In this document: positions 11,111-22,200 of the stretch, piece after piece
How positions within the stretch are numbered: the first letter of the stretch is position 1
How the letters are laid out: every line of letters begins with the position of its first letter
Assembly: GCA_013398295.1 (NCBI GenBank)
Contig: VZSF01006833.1
Coordinates: 702,601 to 766,600, forward strand
Reading direction: 5' to 3'
Source of the DNA: Chionis minor
Taxonomy: Eukaryota; Chordata; Aves; Charadriiformes; Chionididae
Length of the DNA stretch: 64,000 nucleotides
Translations under genes and position numbers: made by a program
Notes under the pieces: generated by a model
What the model was told of the DNA's origin: nothing
Database searches by the model: none
What the model saw: the letters and a program-made list of their open reading frames with translations, nothing else

Positions 11111-13022
11111 CTCTGCATCTTCAGTTTGTTGAGGTATAATTGACAATTAGACTACCTGCAGAACGGCACTCAAGCCATGGAAGAGGAGATTAGAAGAGGA
11201 AGGAAAAAGACTGCATCTCGAGCAAGTAAGTTAGTAGAGGAAATAATGGGAAAGGAGCCCAAATTTAGCCCCTTGTTACCTGAAGATCCAGGCTTAGTAT
11301 TCTGACATTATTAGCTTCAAATTTAAGGTCTAATCGACTCCCAGGTGATGCAACCTTCTTGTTCTTTGATGGAGTGAACAAGGCTTGGAATCAGCAGGGA
11401 AATGGAAGAGTTAACAGCAAAAAAGCCAACTAAACCCAATATATATAGTACCATTACAGCCCCTTTATAATGTCAGAAGGCAGTTGTTAGGCTGTCATTC
11501 CACAGATGTTCATCCACACATATACAAGAACACAAACAAATCTCATGGGATCTCTAACTTCATGTGTGGCATACATAAACGTTAAAATTCTTCCATCATC
11601 ACACATTTCCCCTTCCTCCTGCTGCGCTAACAACATGGGGAATAAAAGCACGCCACTTCCAAAAAAAAAAGGATTAATCGAGCTGAGGAAACATGGGCTA
11701 GCCTATGAAAAAGCACTGCCATCCAGGATATGCACAAGAAAAACTACGCCGAAATTACAAAGGAAAAAATACTAGCTTACATCGGGTACAGCAATTATTC
11801 TTAAATACTACAGGTCTGCAGTTTCACATCTGTACTGCTGGATTTTTCTTTGTCTTTAAAAGAAGAGACTAGCAATAATTTTACTATATAACTATCTTCT
11901 TTCCCTTCAACAAATGTTGATTTTTTTTAATTGCAGGTAAAAAGCCATTTGGGAAAAACAGCTTAGAAGTAATTTTCTATTTTAAAACACTAACAAACAG
12001 CAATAAGCTTTTCTGCAAAAGTTTCCGGAGACCTAACAACTCTTTGTCCTTGTTCCGATACCGCAAACATCATCAGAGAAAGAAAATGCTTCACATTGTA
12101 CTTAGGACACAAGTAGTAAATTGAGGAGAATTTCTCATCAGAAAAGGTTTGGAAGGATTTTTTGTATTTTTTAATGTAGGAAATGAGGGAGGACAGTTGT
12201 AAATCGTATCTCCAAATTCAGCCATTTCATCAAGTTGTGTGGTTGCTCATGAGAGCAGACTGCAAGAGTGACTCCTCAAATGACTTCAGCTACCCTGTCG
12301 TAAAAACCCATTATTTCTAGATAGCAAAAGATGCTCTCGTCAGTGAAAGAAAAGCTGCAGCTGGAAAAAAATTTCCCTGTAGGAAGGTTCAAAGAAAAGA
12401 CTGTAACAACAGTTGACTGGAAAAGAAGAAATGTATTTTGGTGAAGAAAAATCTCCATTGCCTGGGATCAAAAAAAAACAGCTGAACCCTAAACCTGGCT
12501 GCTTCATTGCTTTACATATTCCCAGTGTGTTGCTGTATGTCATTTTGATCCAGGACAAATTTTGCACGGCCTGTCCTTTCGAGTTTATCCCATAGCAGGT
12601 GGGGCTGTACAAACAATGGCGTTTAGGTGGCCAACCAAAATAAAACATAAAATACAAAGCAGAAAAAAATAATGTTTGGCTTGGGCTTAGTTTTACTAAA
12701 AACAGAGATACTCCTGGATAACTCCCACCCTTTTTTGGGTGGGTTCTTCCCAGTTTTGTCTTTGGGACGCATCTCTGCTGTGTATAAAGCAGGGAGAAAG
12801 AGGCAGCGGCACCACCGACGGCGCTAATCCCGAGGTGGTGGAGTCTCTCATTCCCTCTGACCCTCTAAATGCAGAGACACCTTATGGAAAGTGGAACAGC
12901 TTTACTGGCAGAGATTGACAGAGGCTGTCTGGTGCTTGCAGTGCTCTGCCGAGAGGTGTGAAATCTCCCTTCACATCCCATCACAGACCCACACAGAGCA
13001 ACCACCTCCGTCTGGCTGGGGG

Positions 13023-13054
<32 letters not shown>

Positions 13055-13058
13055 TTAT
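13023..13058. repeat. (TTTA)n microsatellite running into T-rich sequence
   Basis: Six or more perfect TTTA/ATTT units are followed by a T-rich run. It is a simple repeat of the kind common in bird non-coding DNA. Confidence 0.9.
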
Positions 13059-13578
13059 GAATGGCACTGAAATTGCCTTTTTGTCAGATATTGTGCGCAA
13101 CCTGGTAGCGTTGACCGTATCCACATTAATTTCTAGAGCCACCAGGCCAGGCGAGGAGGCATCGGCTCGCTCTGCAGCATGAAAGTCAAATTTGTAACCT
13201 CCATCCTTGCAGCGAGAGCAAAGAGATGTGAGTTCAGCCTACCCCCGCAGCGGGTGGAAAAGCCGAACAGCCAACCAACCCAGAAATCTCTAACAAAAGC
13301 TAATAAGGCTTGGAGAAACTCTGATGCGAGGCTGGCAATGTTGTCCATGGTTTTGCCTAGGGGAAATTAATAGTCTTGTAGACCGAGATGCTCGGCGTCA
13401 CGGAGGGACTGGGTAAATTTTACTTGGCGAAGAGGTTGGGCTACCGAGGAGCGAATCCTTTCATAGCGGCTTGTAACGCTGAGCAAGGTTTGAGCAACAA
13501 CAGTATTTGTTTTCATGCCTGGTGATAAAATAAAAGACTTAGTGGTCCTTGTCGAACCTCCAAAATTAGTGAAAAGGG

Positions 13579-13613
13579 AAAAAAAAAAAAAAAANAAAAA
13601 AAAAAAAAAAAAA
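13579..13613. repeat. poly(A) run with one ambiguous base
   Basis: A run of A is interrupted only by an N at 13595. The N marks uncertain homopolymer length in the assembly. No retrotransposed gene precedes it that I can recognise. Confidence 0.9.
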
Positions 13614-13963
13614 TCACAAACCCACCCTGAAAAAGGGGTTAGGAACTGCAGTCCTGCAATATTGCCTGGAGCTATTTGGAAGTTAAAATGGTAACTGATT
13701 GATGAGATGGCAAACAACTCGCTCCTTAATAAGAAGGACGAGCTCCACAGAGCTAAAAATAATGCTCAGATATTTTAAATCTGAATTTTCACTTTAAAAG
13801 GCCATTACTGGAAGTCAGCACCACACAGGCCAGAGAAAAATCTTCGCATGGTCTAACAACTTGATGAGTCCTTTAACGAATGACCAAGTCTACTGTTCAC
13901 TAGAAATTAAATCTTCCTCTTAATGTTCGGCTTTTCTTGAAGCGGTGGAGATGAGACCGAAAA

Positions 13964-13998
13964 TAACAATAATAATAATAATAATAAAAAAAAAAAAG
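13964..13998. repeat. (AAT)n microsatellite and poly(A)
   Basis: Repeated AAT units pass directly into an A-run. Simple repeat only. Confidence 0.9.
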
Positions 13999-14207
13999 CA
14001 GAGCAAAAAAATAATCTGGGAAACACGAGTAAGAGAAAGACTACTGGATAGTTCACTGCTTTTAATTCACAGTAAAGTATTTATAGATGCTAAGGGTCAC
14101 TGGTAGTCTCGCTAGTAAACAACAGCAGCTGGTTGAAATTGTACCTCTAGAATTTCATTCATTTTACTGCTGACAAATAAACTCAGTGAATCAATGCCAA
14201 TGTAATA

Positions 14208-14446
14208 TAGTGCCTGCACAGAAACATATAAAAAAAAAAAAAAAAAAAAAAAAAGGAAGGTTTAAAAAACCCCAACTNNNNNNNNNNNNNNNNNNNNNNN
14301 NNNNNNNNNNNNNNNNNNNNNNNNNNNNNNNNNNNNNNNNNNNNNNNNNNNNNNNNNNNNNNNNNNNNNNNNNTAGTGCCTGCACAAAAAAAAAAAAAAA
14401 AAAAAAAAAAAAAGAAAAAAAAAGGTAGGTTTAAAAAACCCCAACT
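14208..14446. other. assembly gap flanked by a duplicated segment
   Basis: The gap is 96 N at 14278-14373. The sequence before it (14208-14277) begins 'tagtgcctgcaca', passes through a long A-run and ends 'ggtttaaaaaaccccaact'. The sequence after it (14374-14446) repeats the same beginning, A-run and ending. Two near-identical flanks around an arbitrary gap are the usual sign of one locus assembled twice because of a poly(A) tract, not of a true tandem duplication. Confidence 0.85.
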
Positions 14447-15149
14447 CTCAGGAATTACAAAGGGAAAATGCCTTTAAGAGCTGATCTGACCTCATCTACG
14501 CCACCTGGATTTAACTCCCTCTATATTTAAAGGCTTTCTGGCAGCCAGCTTTCTGCCTTGCAGTTGTTTTGGGGTTTTTTTTTAGAGTAGTCACAAAAAT
14601 ATGTTTCTGCCTGTATGTTTTGCGCAAGAATTAAACTCCCGACGTTACTGACCATTCCCCTCCCTGCTTACTCACTGCTGTCTCCTTAGAACAAGCCCTC
14701 ATGACCTCATCGTCTCCCTCACACCCAAATTAGCAGCACAGCGTTATCGGATAGGGAATCTCACATTTCATTATTTAATAGGTTTGTGTTCATCACCCAG
14801 TAGAGCCACTTGCAGCGAGGCCCCGACGGCAGCGACGCAGCCCCTTCTGGAAGCACTCAGCCTCTCACCGGTGAAAAAAACCCACCCCGTAACATGCATC
14901 TGAATCACAAATACGTGAGTAAACACGTAGCGAGACCGGTGCCTGCCATCCCTGCCGTGCACATAGCTAAAGCATGTGAAGACAGCGGCTTAATAAATAT
15001 GGGATACCTTACTCTCACACTGATGCTCGTGCGGTTTTCTAAAAATGACCTGCAGCTTAAAGCACTTGTTTTCAGATGCAGGAGGAAAATAACCACCGGC
15101 GAGTCCCTCTCCAATATCATTTTCTTGGTAGAGCTGGGTTTTTTGTACG

Positions 15150-15175
15150 TCTATGTGTGCGTGTGTGTGTGTATA
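15150..15175. repeat. short (TG)n microsatellite
   Basis: TG dinucleotides with one CG interruption, about 26 bp. Confidence 0.85.
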
Positions 15176-16225
15176 CACCGCACAAGTAAAACTAAAAACT
15201 GTAGGTAGTTATTTATACAGCTTGAATCAGTTATTAAAAAGCAAAAACCTCCTTTGTGCGCCTGCAGCACCACCTCAGTGAGAAGCAGCGGCGTGAGCCT
15301 GACCACCGCTTAGATCCTCACTCAGCTCAGGGAAATATGATCCGGCAATTTGGCATCGCCCAAGCCCATCGCAGGAGGTTTTTCCTCTGGAAGCAGCTTC
15401 CCCGCATCAAATCACAGCGCTTCGTGGCAGGACAGCATCTATCTGTAAGATGCTGAGCAAATAGTTATTTTTCTTTCACAGGAAAATAAAAAAAAAATAT
15501 GCTTCTGTGTCTGTGAGCAAACAGTATGTGAATAAAGATATGGTTTATGTGATTTAAGTATGTGATTACAGATACGGTTTGCAGTCTTCAAGCTGTGAAG
15601 TCTCGCAGAGCACTGAAAAGGTTTCCTGGGAAGCCCAAACCAACCCATCCCGTGCCCATCCCATCCCACTAGTTTGGCAGGAGGCAGAGGGCTGCCGGAA
15701 AGCTTGGTGCCAGGAAAACCTCCCGAGGAAGCGGCACAACGGCATGGTGCCACACGTGCCCCGGGAGCTCCGACCTCTCTGCATCGCTCCCCAGCAGTGC
15801 GAGGAGCAGCGACGCCCCGACTTTTGCTTACACAGACATCAGCTTATGGAAGAGTCTGGCATCGTTCTCCCATCCTCTTAGGCAAGCCACTTCTTGGGTG
15901 TAGAATTTTTTTTTTCCTTGCTTTGTTTTTATCCTGCCCTTCCCAGAGCTTATACCTAGAGAGAGGAACTCAAGGTTTGACCGCCCACAAACACACTGGG
16001 CTCTGCCCAAGCAAGCAGGCACAAATATATTGGTTTTACAGGCACACAGCCGGGGCGGTGCAGGGGGTAGACCTGTTGGCTCCGCACAATTCGGGTCACC
16101 CCTCGAGCCTTTCTCTGGTGTAAATCCCGCAGAGCAAGAGCAGGCGGGGAATGGCGACGGCACTGCCAGGCTCCCCGCGACGGCGGCACAGCAAATCCTC
16201 CCCGTGCCACCAGGGAAAAGCCGGG

Positions 16226-16358
16226 TGGTTCAAGGCCAGGTTGGATGGGGCTTTGAGCAACCTGGTCTAGCGGAAGGTGTCCCTACCCACGGCAGCGGGG
16301 GTTGCACTAGATGATCTTCCAGGTCCCTTCCAACTCCAACCACTCTATGACTCTATGA
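16226..16358 (+). mobile_element. CR1 LINE 3' terminal fragment
   Basis: This short CR1 tail contains the last ORF2 codons (ttcaaggccaggttggatgg), 'cctggtctagcggaaggtgt', 'tagatgatcttccaggtccc' and the ctctatga repeat at the end. The wording matches the classical CR1 tail shared with the copies at 17404 and 54540 (family C in this annotation). It is truncated to about 130 bp. Confidence 0.93.
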
Positions 16359-17403
16359 AATAACAGTGGCAACAGCAATGGGCCACTCCATCCCATATAG
16401 GCACCAGCTGCCCCACAGACACCCCACTGTACCCACACCGTCCTCTCTGCCGAGAGCAAGAACCACTCCGGCTTGCGCCAAGCAAGCCCTGGTGCTTCCC
16501 TTCATTCCTACACAGCAAAACCCCCTGTAAAACCAGGTCCTGGGCGCAGGCAAACAGCCGCGAGCTTAAAGGCTGCGCAGCTGCTCCCCAGCCATATGGT
16601 GACTGATCCCCACCGCGCAGCCGGCAGCAGGACCCGACGGGCGCAGGGAGAATCCGCGTCACGCTGCAGATTATTCCCTGGCTCGCGGGATTTTAGGCCA
16701 CTAGACCGTGCTGTGTCTGGTATCACTAAGCTGCTCCTGAGCTGGCCTGAGGTCAGAAGGTGAGTTGGGTTCTCAGCTGTCCCGGCAGCTGGCGGCCACC
16801 AGGACGGAGCAAGCATCAGCTCTGCACCCAGCATAGGCTCTTCCCAAAGCACCACCTAAATTAAGAGGCTAAGGGCTGAACCCAAAAAACCACTCTTGGG
16901 GAGCTAGCAGTGAGTATCAAAACAGAGCCAGCACTGAGCAATCATTACCCAGCCCAAAGCATACACATAAATTAAATAAACTTAACAGGATTCTCATTTC
17001 TTCCTTTGTCCCTCTCCCCTGTACAAAATGAAGCCCCAAGTCAGGGACCAGGACTGTCTCCACAGAAGCCCTATATGCAGGGCATGAAGGCTGCTCATAA
17101 AAAATGTGGCTTAGAAGTATTTTTAAGAGAATCTGCCATTTTTTGATCACATAGACCTGCTGAAGACACAGGTCTGCTGCACAGCGACTCAAATGCACTT
17201 TATGAGATTTTAGCGCATGTGTTGGGCGTTTGCTGCTTGTGCTCCCCCATGAGTCAAGTTTGACTCCGTAATTTTATTTAATAGCTTGACTGAAATACAA
17301 GAAAAAGAACACGGGACCCTCTTTCTCTCCCTGTGATGCAAGGCAAAACCAATGTTAGCATGTTTTGTGTTACAAAAATATAGCTGACTTACCACGATGG
17401 TTT
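16359..17403. other. non-coding, GC-rich left half
   Basis: No gene is supported. The interval 16540-16700 is GC-rich with about 16 CpGs. Open frames on both strands there overlap and reflect base composition. From 16860 the sequence returns to AT-rich without notable features. Confidence 0.55.
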
Positions 17404-17550
17404 TCATAGAATTGTAGAATGGTTTGGGTTGGAAGGGATCTTCAAAGACCATCCAGTGCAACCCCTCTGCCATGGGCAGGGGCATCTTCCACTGTTATCA
17501 GGATGCTCAATGCCCCATCCAACCTGACCAGGAACACTTTCCTCACAGCT
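17404..17550 (-). mobile_element. CR1 LINE 3' fragment, minus orientation
   Basis: Starting from the terminal 'tcatagaattgtagaatgg', this is the reverse complement of a classical CR1 tail ('gggttggaagggatctt', 'ccctctgccatgggcaggggcat', 'atgccccatccaacctgacc'). It is a diverged, truncated member of the family at 16226 and 54540. Its truncated end faces that of the plus-strand copy 36 bp away, so the two are head to head. Confidence 0.88.
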
Positions 17551-17586
17551 ATGGTCCTACACTGCACCTGACGCAGCTTTACTTTT

Positions 17587-17690
17587 GCTGAGGGACATGG
17601 TTTAGGGGTGGTTTTGGCAGTGTAGGTTTATGGTTGGACTCGATGATCTTGAAGGTCTCTTCCAACCCAAGTGATTCTATGATTCTATGA
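17587..17690 (+). mobile_element. CR1 LINE 3' terminal fragment
   Basis: About 100 bp of the family A tail: 'ctgagggacatggtttaggggtgg', 'ggttggactcgatgatcttgaagg' and a double gattctatga end. It is almost identical to the tails at 502 and 51115 and so is probably among the younger insertions here. Confidence 0.95.
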
Positions 17691-18768
17691 TTTACGGGTC
17701 AGACACAGGTATTAGATGGGATGGTACATACAAGCAAGATTATCTCCGATGAGGGTTAATCAAGTGTAAAAATTTTTCAATTGCAAGACTTTCCCTATCT
17801 TTTATTTAGAGAATCAAAGTTCCAATGCAATTCTTCATTTTCACGCTTTTCAAACGCATCATCAGCTGCATCATGTGCAACAGCTGCCACTGGACCATGG
17901 GACAGCGCATGATGCCACCACGGGTCCCCAACAGGCGTCCACCATCAGGGTCCCTGTTGCTCTGCGTGGAAAACATGGCACACGAGGGATGGTGAACATC
18001 GCGCCAAGCCACTTCCAGGGCAGGTGCAGTACGTGAGAGCTGGGAAATGCTAGTAAATTCTACAAAACAGTGCCCAGGACAGCTTGCCACCCATCTAAGC
18101 CATGTGCATGTGGGCAGCAGACTGGGGACTGTCACTCAGGGAACCAGACCCTGACAGTGGTGCCATTCACCTAGAAGAAGTCGCTTCCGATGAAAAGCAG
18201 GGGTTTATAATTGGATTTCACCTTGTACAACACTTCCATTCGTGGAAAAACTCAGGTATTTTTCATTTTGCAGTTCTATTATATTCGCAGTTCTGCCATA
18301 TGCACATTATTTATTTATTTGCTTATTTATTTACAAGGTATAGCATCTGCTGGAAGTTCTCTGGCCTGCGTCCTCCCTCTGGAGAAACACCGATCATGGT
18401 GCGCTTTTCCTGGCTACAGCTGAAAGGCTGTCACTCATCCCTACTTTTCTTGACCTTTCTGCCACTTTGCTGCCTCTGATATTTTCCTCTCCCTCCTCTT
18501 GCTTCCCCTCCTAGGGCTGCTTTTTCAGCATCTTCTCAAAGCGAGGAGATGCGCAGAGGAGGCTCTTCAGAGACAGAACCCAGGTGAACCAGAGGGGACC
18601 GAGAGCAGATCAGGGGCAGCCACCACGGTGCGAGTGAGGGCTCAGCGCTCCCAAATGACGAGAGAGGGAATGTCTGCAGGAACACAGGTGGGGTACGGGA
18701 TGGCTCGTGCGTCTGCAACTGCTGGTTCACACGCACAGCAGCCAGGGGTGTGCTTCTACTTACGCTAC
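17691..18768. other. non-coding stretch
   Basis: No gene is supported. A minus-strand open frame at 17806-18135 shows no recognised domain. A TTTA-type repeat lies at 18303-18336. An open frame that begins at 18499 and runs into the next CR1 is a chance fusion and not a gene. Confidence 0.55.
18303..18336. repeat. imperfect (TTTA)n microsatellite
   Basis: Tetranucleotide ATTT units with one GC-containing interruption. Confidence 0.85.
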
Positions 18769-19113
18769 GGAGGACCTGATCTCATCAATGTTTACAAATA
18801 CTTAAAGGGAGGGTGCCAAGAGGAGGGGGCCAGGCTTTTTTCAGTGGTGCCCAGTGACAGGACAAGGGCCAATGAGTATAAAATCAAATATAGGAAGTTC
18901 CAGCTCAACATGAGAAGGAACTTCTTGACTTTGAGGGTGGCAGAGCACTGGAACAGGCTGCCCAGAGAGGTGGAGGAGTCTCCGACTCTGGAGACATTTC
19001 CAAGTGTCTCCATCCTGTGCAACCCGCTGTAGGTGGACCTGCTCTGGCAGGGGGGTTGGACCAGATGATCTCCAGAGGTCCCTTCCAACCCCTAATATTC
19101 TGCCATTCTGTGA
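18769..19113 (+). mobile_element. CR1 LINE 3' fragment with ORF2 C-terminus
   Basis: This family B CR1 carries an open ORF2 C-terminal reading (motifs [20 protein letters not shown] and [16 protein letters not shown]) that ends at a stop near 19032. The UTR follows with 'ggtggacctgctctggcagg' and 'accagatgatctccagaggtcc'. It is truncated at the 5' end and closely resembles the copies at 3728, 30770, 43640 and 60484. Confidence 0.95.
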
Positions 19114-19116
19114 CTT

Positions 19117-19275
19117 GAGCTCAAGGACCCTTTATTTTTCATGTCGCACTGCGCGAGTGCCAACTTCACAGGTTTACAAGGGAAAAGAGACAACAGAAAT
19201 ACAAGTGGCCACTTGTGGGATGCTTCAAAGTTACCAGACTCGGCCTTTATATGGAAAATACAGAAGAGAAGACGG
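19117..19275 (-). mobile_element. possible LTR remnant abutting a CR1
   Basis: On the minus strand, ccatataaa (19246-19254) is followed about 115 nt later by AATAAA (19131-19136) and then 'gggtccttgagctcaag'. The spacing fits an LTR promoter and polyadenylation signal. The right-hand limit is unknown, and the left end is cut by, or abuts, the CR1 tail at 19113. No viral coding sequence is present. The call rests only on this signal order. Confidence 0.25.
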
Positions 19276-22200
19276 GTTCAAAGAGGATGCTAAGTTGAAG
19301 GTAGCAAATTTAGGAGCGGGGAGAGAAAAGGAAAAAAAAAATGTTGGGAGAAGGTGGTAGAGAGCATAACATGAACTACAGCTTGGCGAAATACTCTCTG
19401 AAGCCGTCAGGACAGTGCGCAAGACCGTGAATTTGAGAGAGGTTATCAGAGATTGCTGAAAGTGCAGGACTACATACGATGAGAAAGTAAATTTGTTGTT
19501 AAAAGTAGCTACTAAGAGAACTTGAAAAGCAGGAAAACCAGGGGGGGAGCTGTGGTTTGTGCCTCATGGCTTCACAGTCACAGGGTAGTGGGAGAGGAAA
19601 AAGGGGAAAATCCCAGTTAAGGGGACTGTGACAGGGGAAGTTACTGCAAGCAAAAAGGAGAAAAACAGACTGGGATATTTAAGTCACAGAATATGTAGGA
19701 AAGAAACCTACAGCATGGAATAAACCAGTGATCAGAGAAAGGGAACAGAAAAGAGAGAGTGATAAAACACACAGGTCAAAAAAGTGGCCACTTTCATACA
19801 AGAGAAAACTTGTTCAGGTTTGAAGGTCAAAGCCAAAGAGTAAAACCAGAAGACAACACGGGAGAAATAACAGAGCAAAAACCAGCAGAAAGCCGGGAGG
19901 GAAAGTGGTGCCAATGGATGAAGTTACAAGAAAATGAGAGGGAAGAGGAACCAAGCGTAGTGCTGAGGAGAAGGAGAAATGGGAGGCCGAAGGCAAGCAG
20001 GGGTAGAGAGAGACCGGTGCTCGCCGACATCTGCACGCAGCACAAACCTCAGCCTGTGCCGGAGAAATATTTCGTTGTTCCAGAAGAGAGAATTTCTTCT
20101 GGTACCTGATATTATTTCCTTCCCCTCTGAATACAGAATAGAAGCACTTTTAAATAGGATTTCCAAATAGCATGAGAAAGTGTTAATATTTATATAACTA
20201 AGTGGCGTTAAGCCAATGGAAAAACTATACACCGAAAAATGTGTGATTATCTGATGTTTGATAAAGATATCAGAGGTTACCACGTTTTTTAAATGACTTT
20301 ATGTCGTTAAGTAATGATCCTTTCAAAAATCAATGAAGAGCAGACACTAGCTGAGGGCATTAATTAGCATGGCTTTCTTTGAAGTATTAAAAAAAAAATC
20401 CTGTGGTCCACCTTCCAGAACCGGCCGTGGGTACTTACAGCCTAACCTGCGCGCAGGCAGTAGCTCCGGTGGCAATTGGCAAGCGCACAGCAAAACCCGG
20501 CCAGGCTTGTTGGAAACTGGACAAGCCCACTTTTAGCTCTCATGCTACACTGCGTTTCCCAAAATGCTTCTATCCTCCGAGAACCTCGAAGAAGAGACCA
20601 GGAGCTAGAGCAGATTGCTACAGCAGCAACACGAGCTTGCAAGGCTATGGGAAGAAGAGGAAAGAATATCTGTCTTCCTTAGCTTCTGGGAAAATAAAAA
20701 AGCTGAATAAAGCAAAGGAAAAGGAAGAGTGAGGATGCAGAGAGAAGAACAGATCAGAAAAATCTTGCCATAAAAACTCGTTTCTTTTTGTTTTGTTCGT
20801 ATGATTTATTTTTTTCTTCTTAATAATAGTTGTGATTTAGATGAAAAGGCTCTCAACCCGCCCCTGGATATCCCTCTTCGTTTACAGAATGAACTCAAGC
20901 CCTGACCGTGCATACGCTCACCAAAATGTTTTGCAGGAGGAGAAGTGCGAAGCGCTTTGCCCGGAGGGAACGGAGCTACAGCTCCAAGTCCGAACCCCTG
21001 GCTCCGGCATCGTGCTGCCTTGTCACACCGCTCCGCTCTGCTAGCGGCTGAGTATAAGGCACTAAAATCCTAATCTCTAAAGCACCGTGTGCCAGTGCTT
21101 CAGAGATCAGCGTTTCCGTGGATTTTACCTTGCGGCTGCTGTCGCACACAAGAGAGTGGCACAGCAGGGGGAAAAAACCACAATATGCAGAGATGGAGAG
21201 GCACAGACGGCTGGGGAGAGGCGGGGGGCAAGAGCACGGTAATGCAACATAAAGGGGAGGGAGAAATAAAAGAAAGAATTGGGGGAAAATAGGACTATCA
21301 TGCACAAATAGGAACCTCGGGCCCTCTCCTTCTCAGCAACCCTACCAGCAGGATGTCTCCAGCCACAATAAATCCGCCGTTTTCTGAGCGAGGATTTGAG
21401 TGACCTGCAGAATTTTTTTTCTATTCCTTTCCTTGAAAAGGGGAAAGATTGGGAAATCTGCGCCACAACCCTCCCGTGCATCTGAGTATGCGGAAATATT
21501 TTAAGATGACTTCCCTCCTGACTCTGCCACGTGCTTTAAAATTAAACCCAAAATGATACTGCAGAGGCTGGAAGAGCTGAAATCTGTCCCCTAGACCCAG
21601 CCTGGCACTGCGCACACGGGGACACACGCACTTGGCTGGCTGAGCAGAGCACTTCCAAGTTCAAGGCACAATGGCCGCAGCTAAAGGAAAAAAAATGACC
21701 CCTCAAAGAAGTAAAAACAAATGCTACAACCAAACCCTTAAAAAAAGTCAAGAAGATCAAAAATAACCCCACGATAATTTTAGTATTACAGAGTTCACGG
21801 CATGCTAACTATTGATAACTGCTCAGGGCAAAGGCTCCTTGCCATCGATCAGAAGAGCAGTATAATTTAAGAAAGTATTTTGGCCTGTCAACTTTGCTAA
21901 ATCAGTGAAGGCCATCTACATCACCAAAATCTGCTTCACGGTACCTGTGTCAGGCTGGAGTACCGTTACACAGGATTAGTGTTATACACTGATAATGCTC
22001 TTTGGAGTGAAAGCTGATTGAACTTTTCCCTTTACGAGCGTTCAGACCGTCTAGTGGTCTGCTAACCCATTTTTGGGGTTTGCCCATGGTTCTTCCATGA
22101 CAAACGGGCAGAGAGCATCTCAGTCTCTGGAGCCCCTTCTGCAAACTCCTCCTCATCCTCACTTCTCTGGCACGCAGGTCAGGAAACACTCATCATCCTC

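Larger units (their letters stand above)
11111..16225. other. long non-coding stretch with simple repeats and an assembly gap
   Basis: No gene is supported. The stretch contains a TTTA repeat (13023-13058), an A-run with an ambiguous base (13579-13613), an AAT repeat (13964-13998), the gap region (14208-14446) and a TG repeat (15150-15175). CpG density is raised at about 13090-13490. From about 15240 the sequence becomes GC-richer, and chance open frames lengthen accordingly. An open segment 15268-15444 has a CTGCAG acceptor-like start and a gtaaga donor-like end, but nothing else supports it as an exon. Confidence 0.5.

Noticed and set aside
15268..15444. 59-codon open segment between a CTGCAG acceptor-like site and a gtaaga donor-like site
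   Set aside because: It lies in GC-rich sequence where such frames are common. The acceptor tract is weak and no partner exon was found.
18499..19032. 177-codon open frame
   Set aside because: Its second half is the CR1 ORF2 C-terminus, and the first half is unrelated sequence that happens to be in frame.
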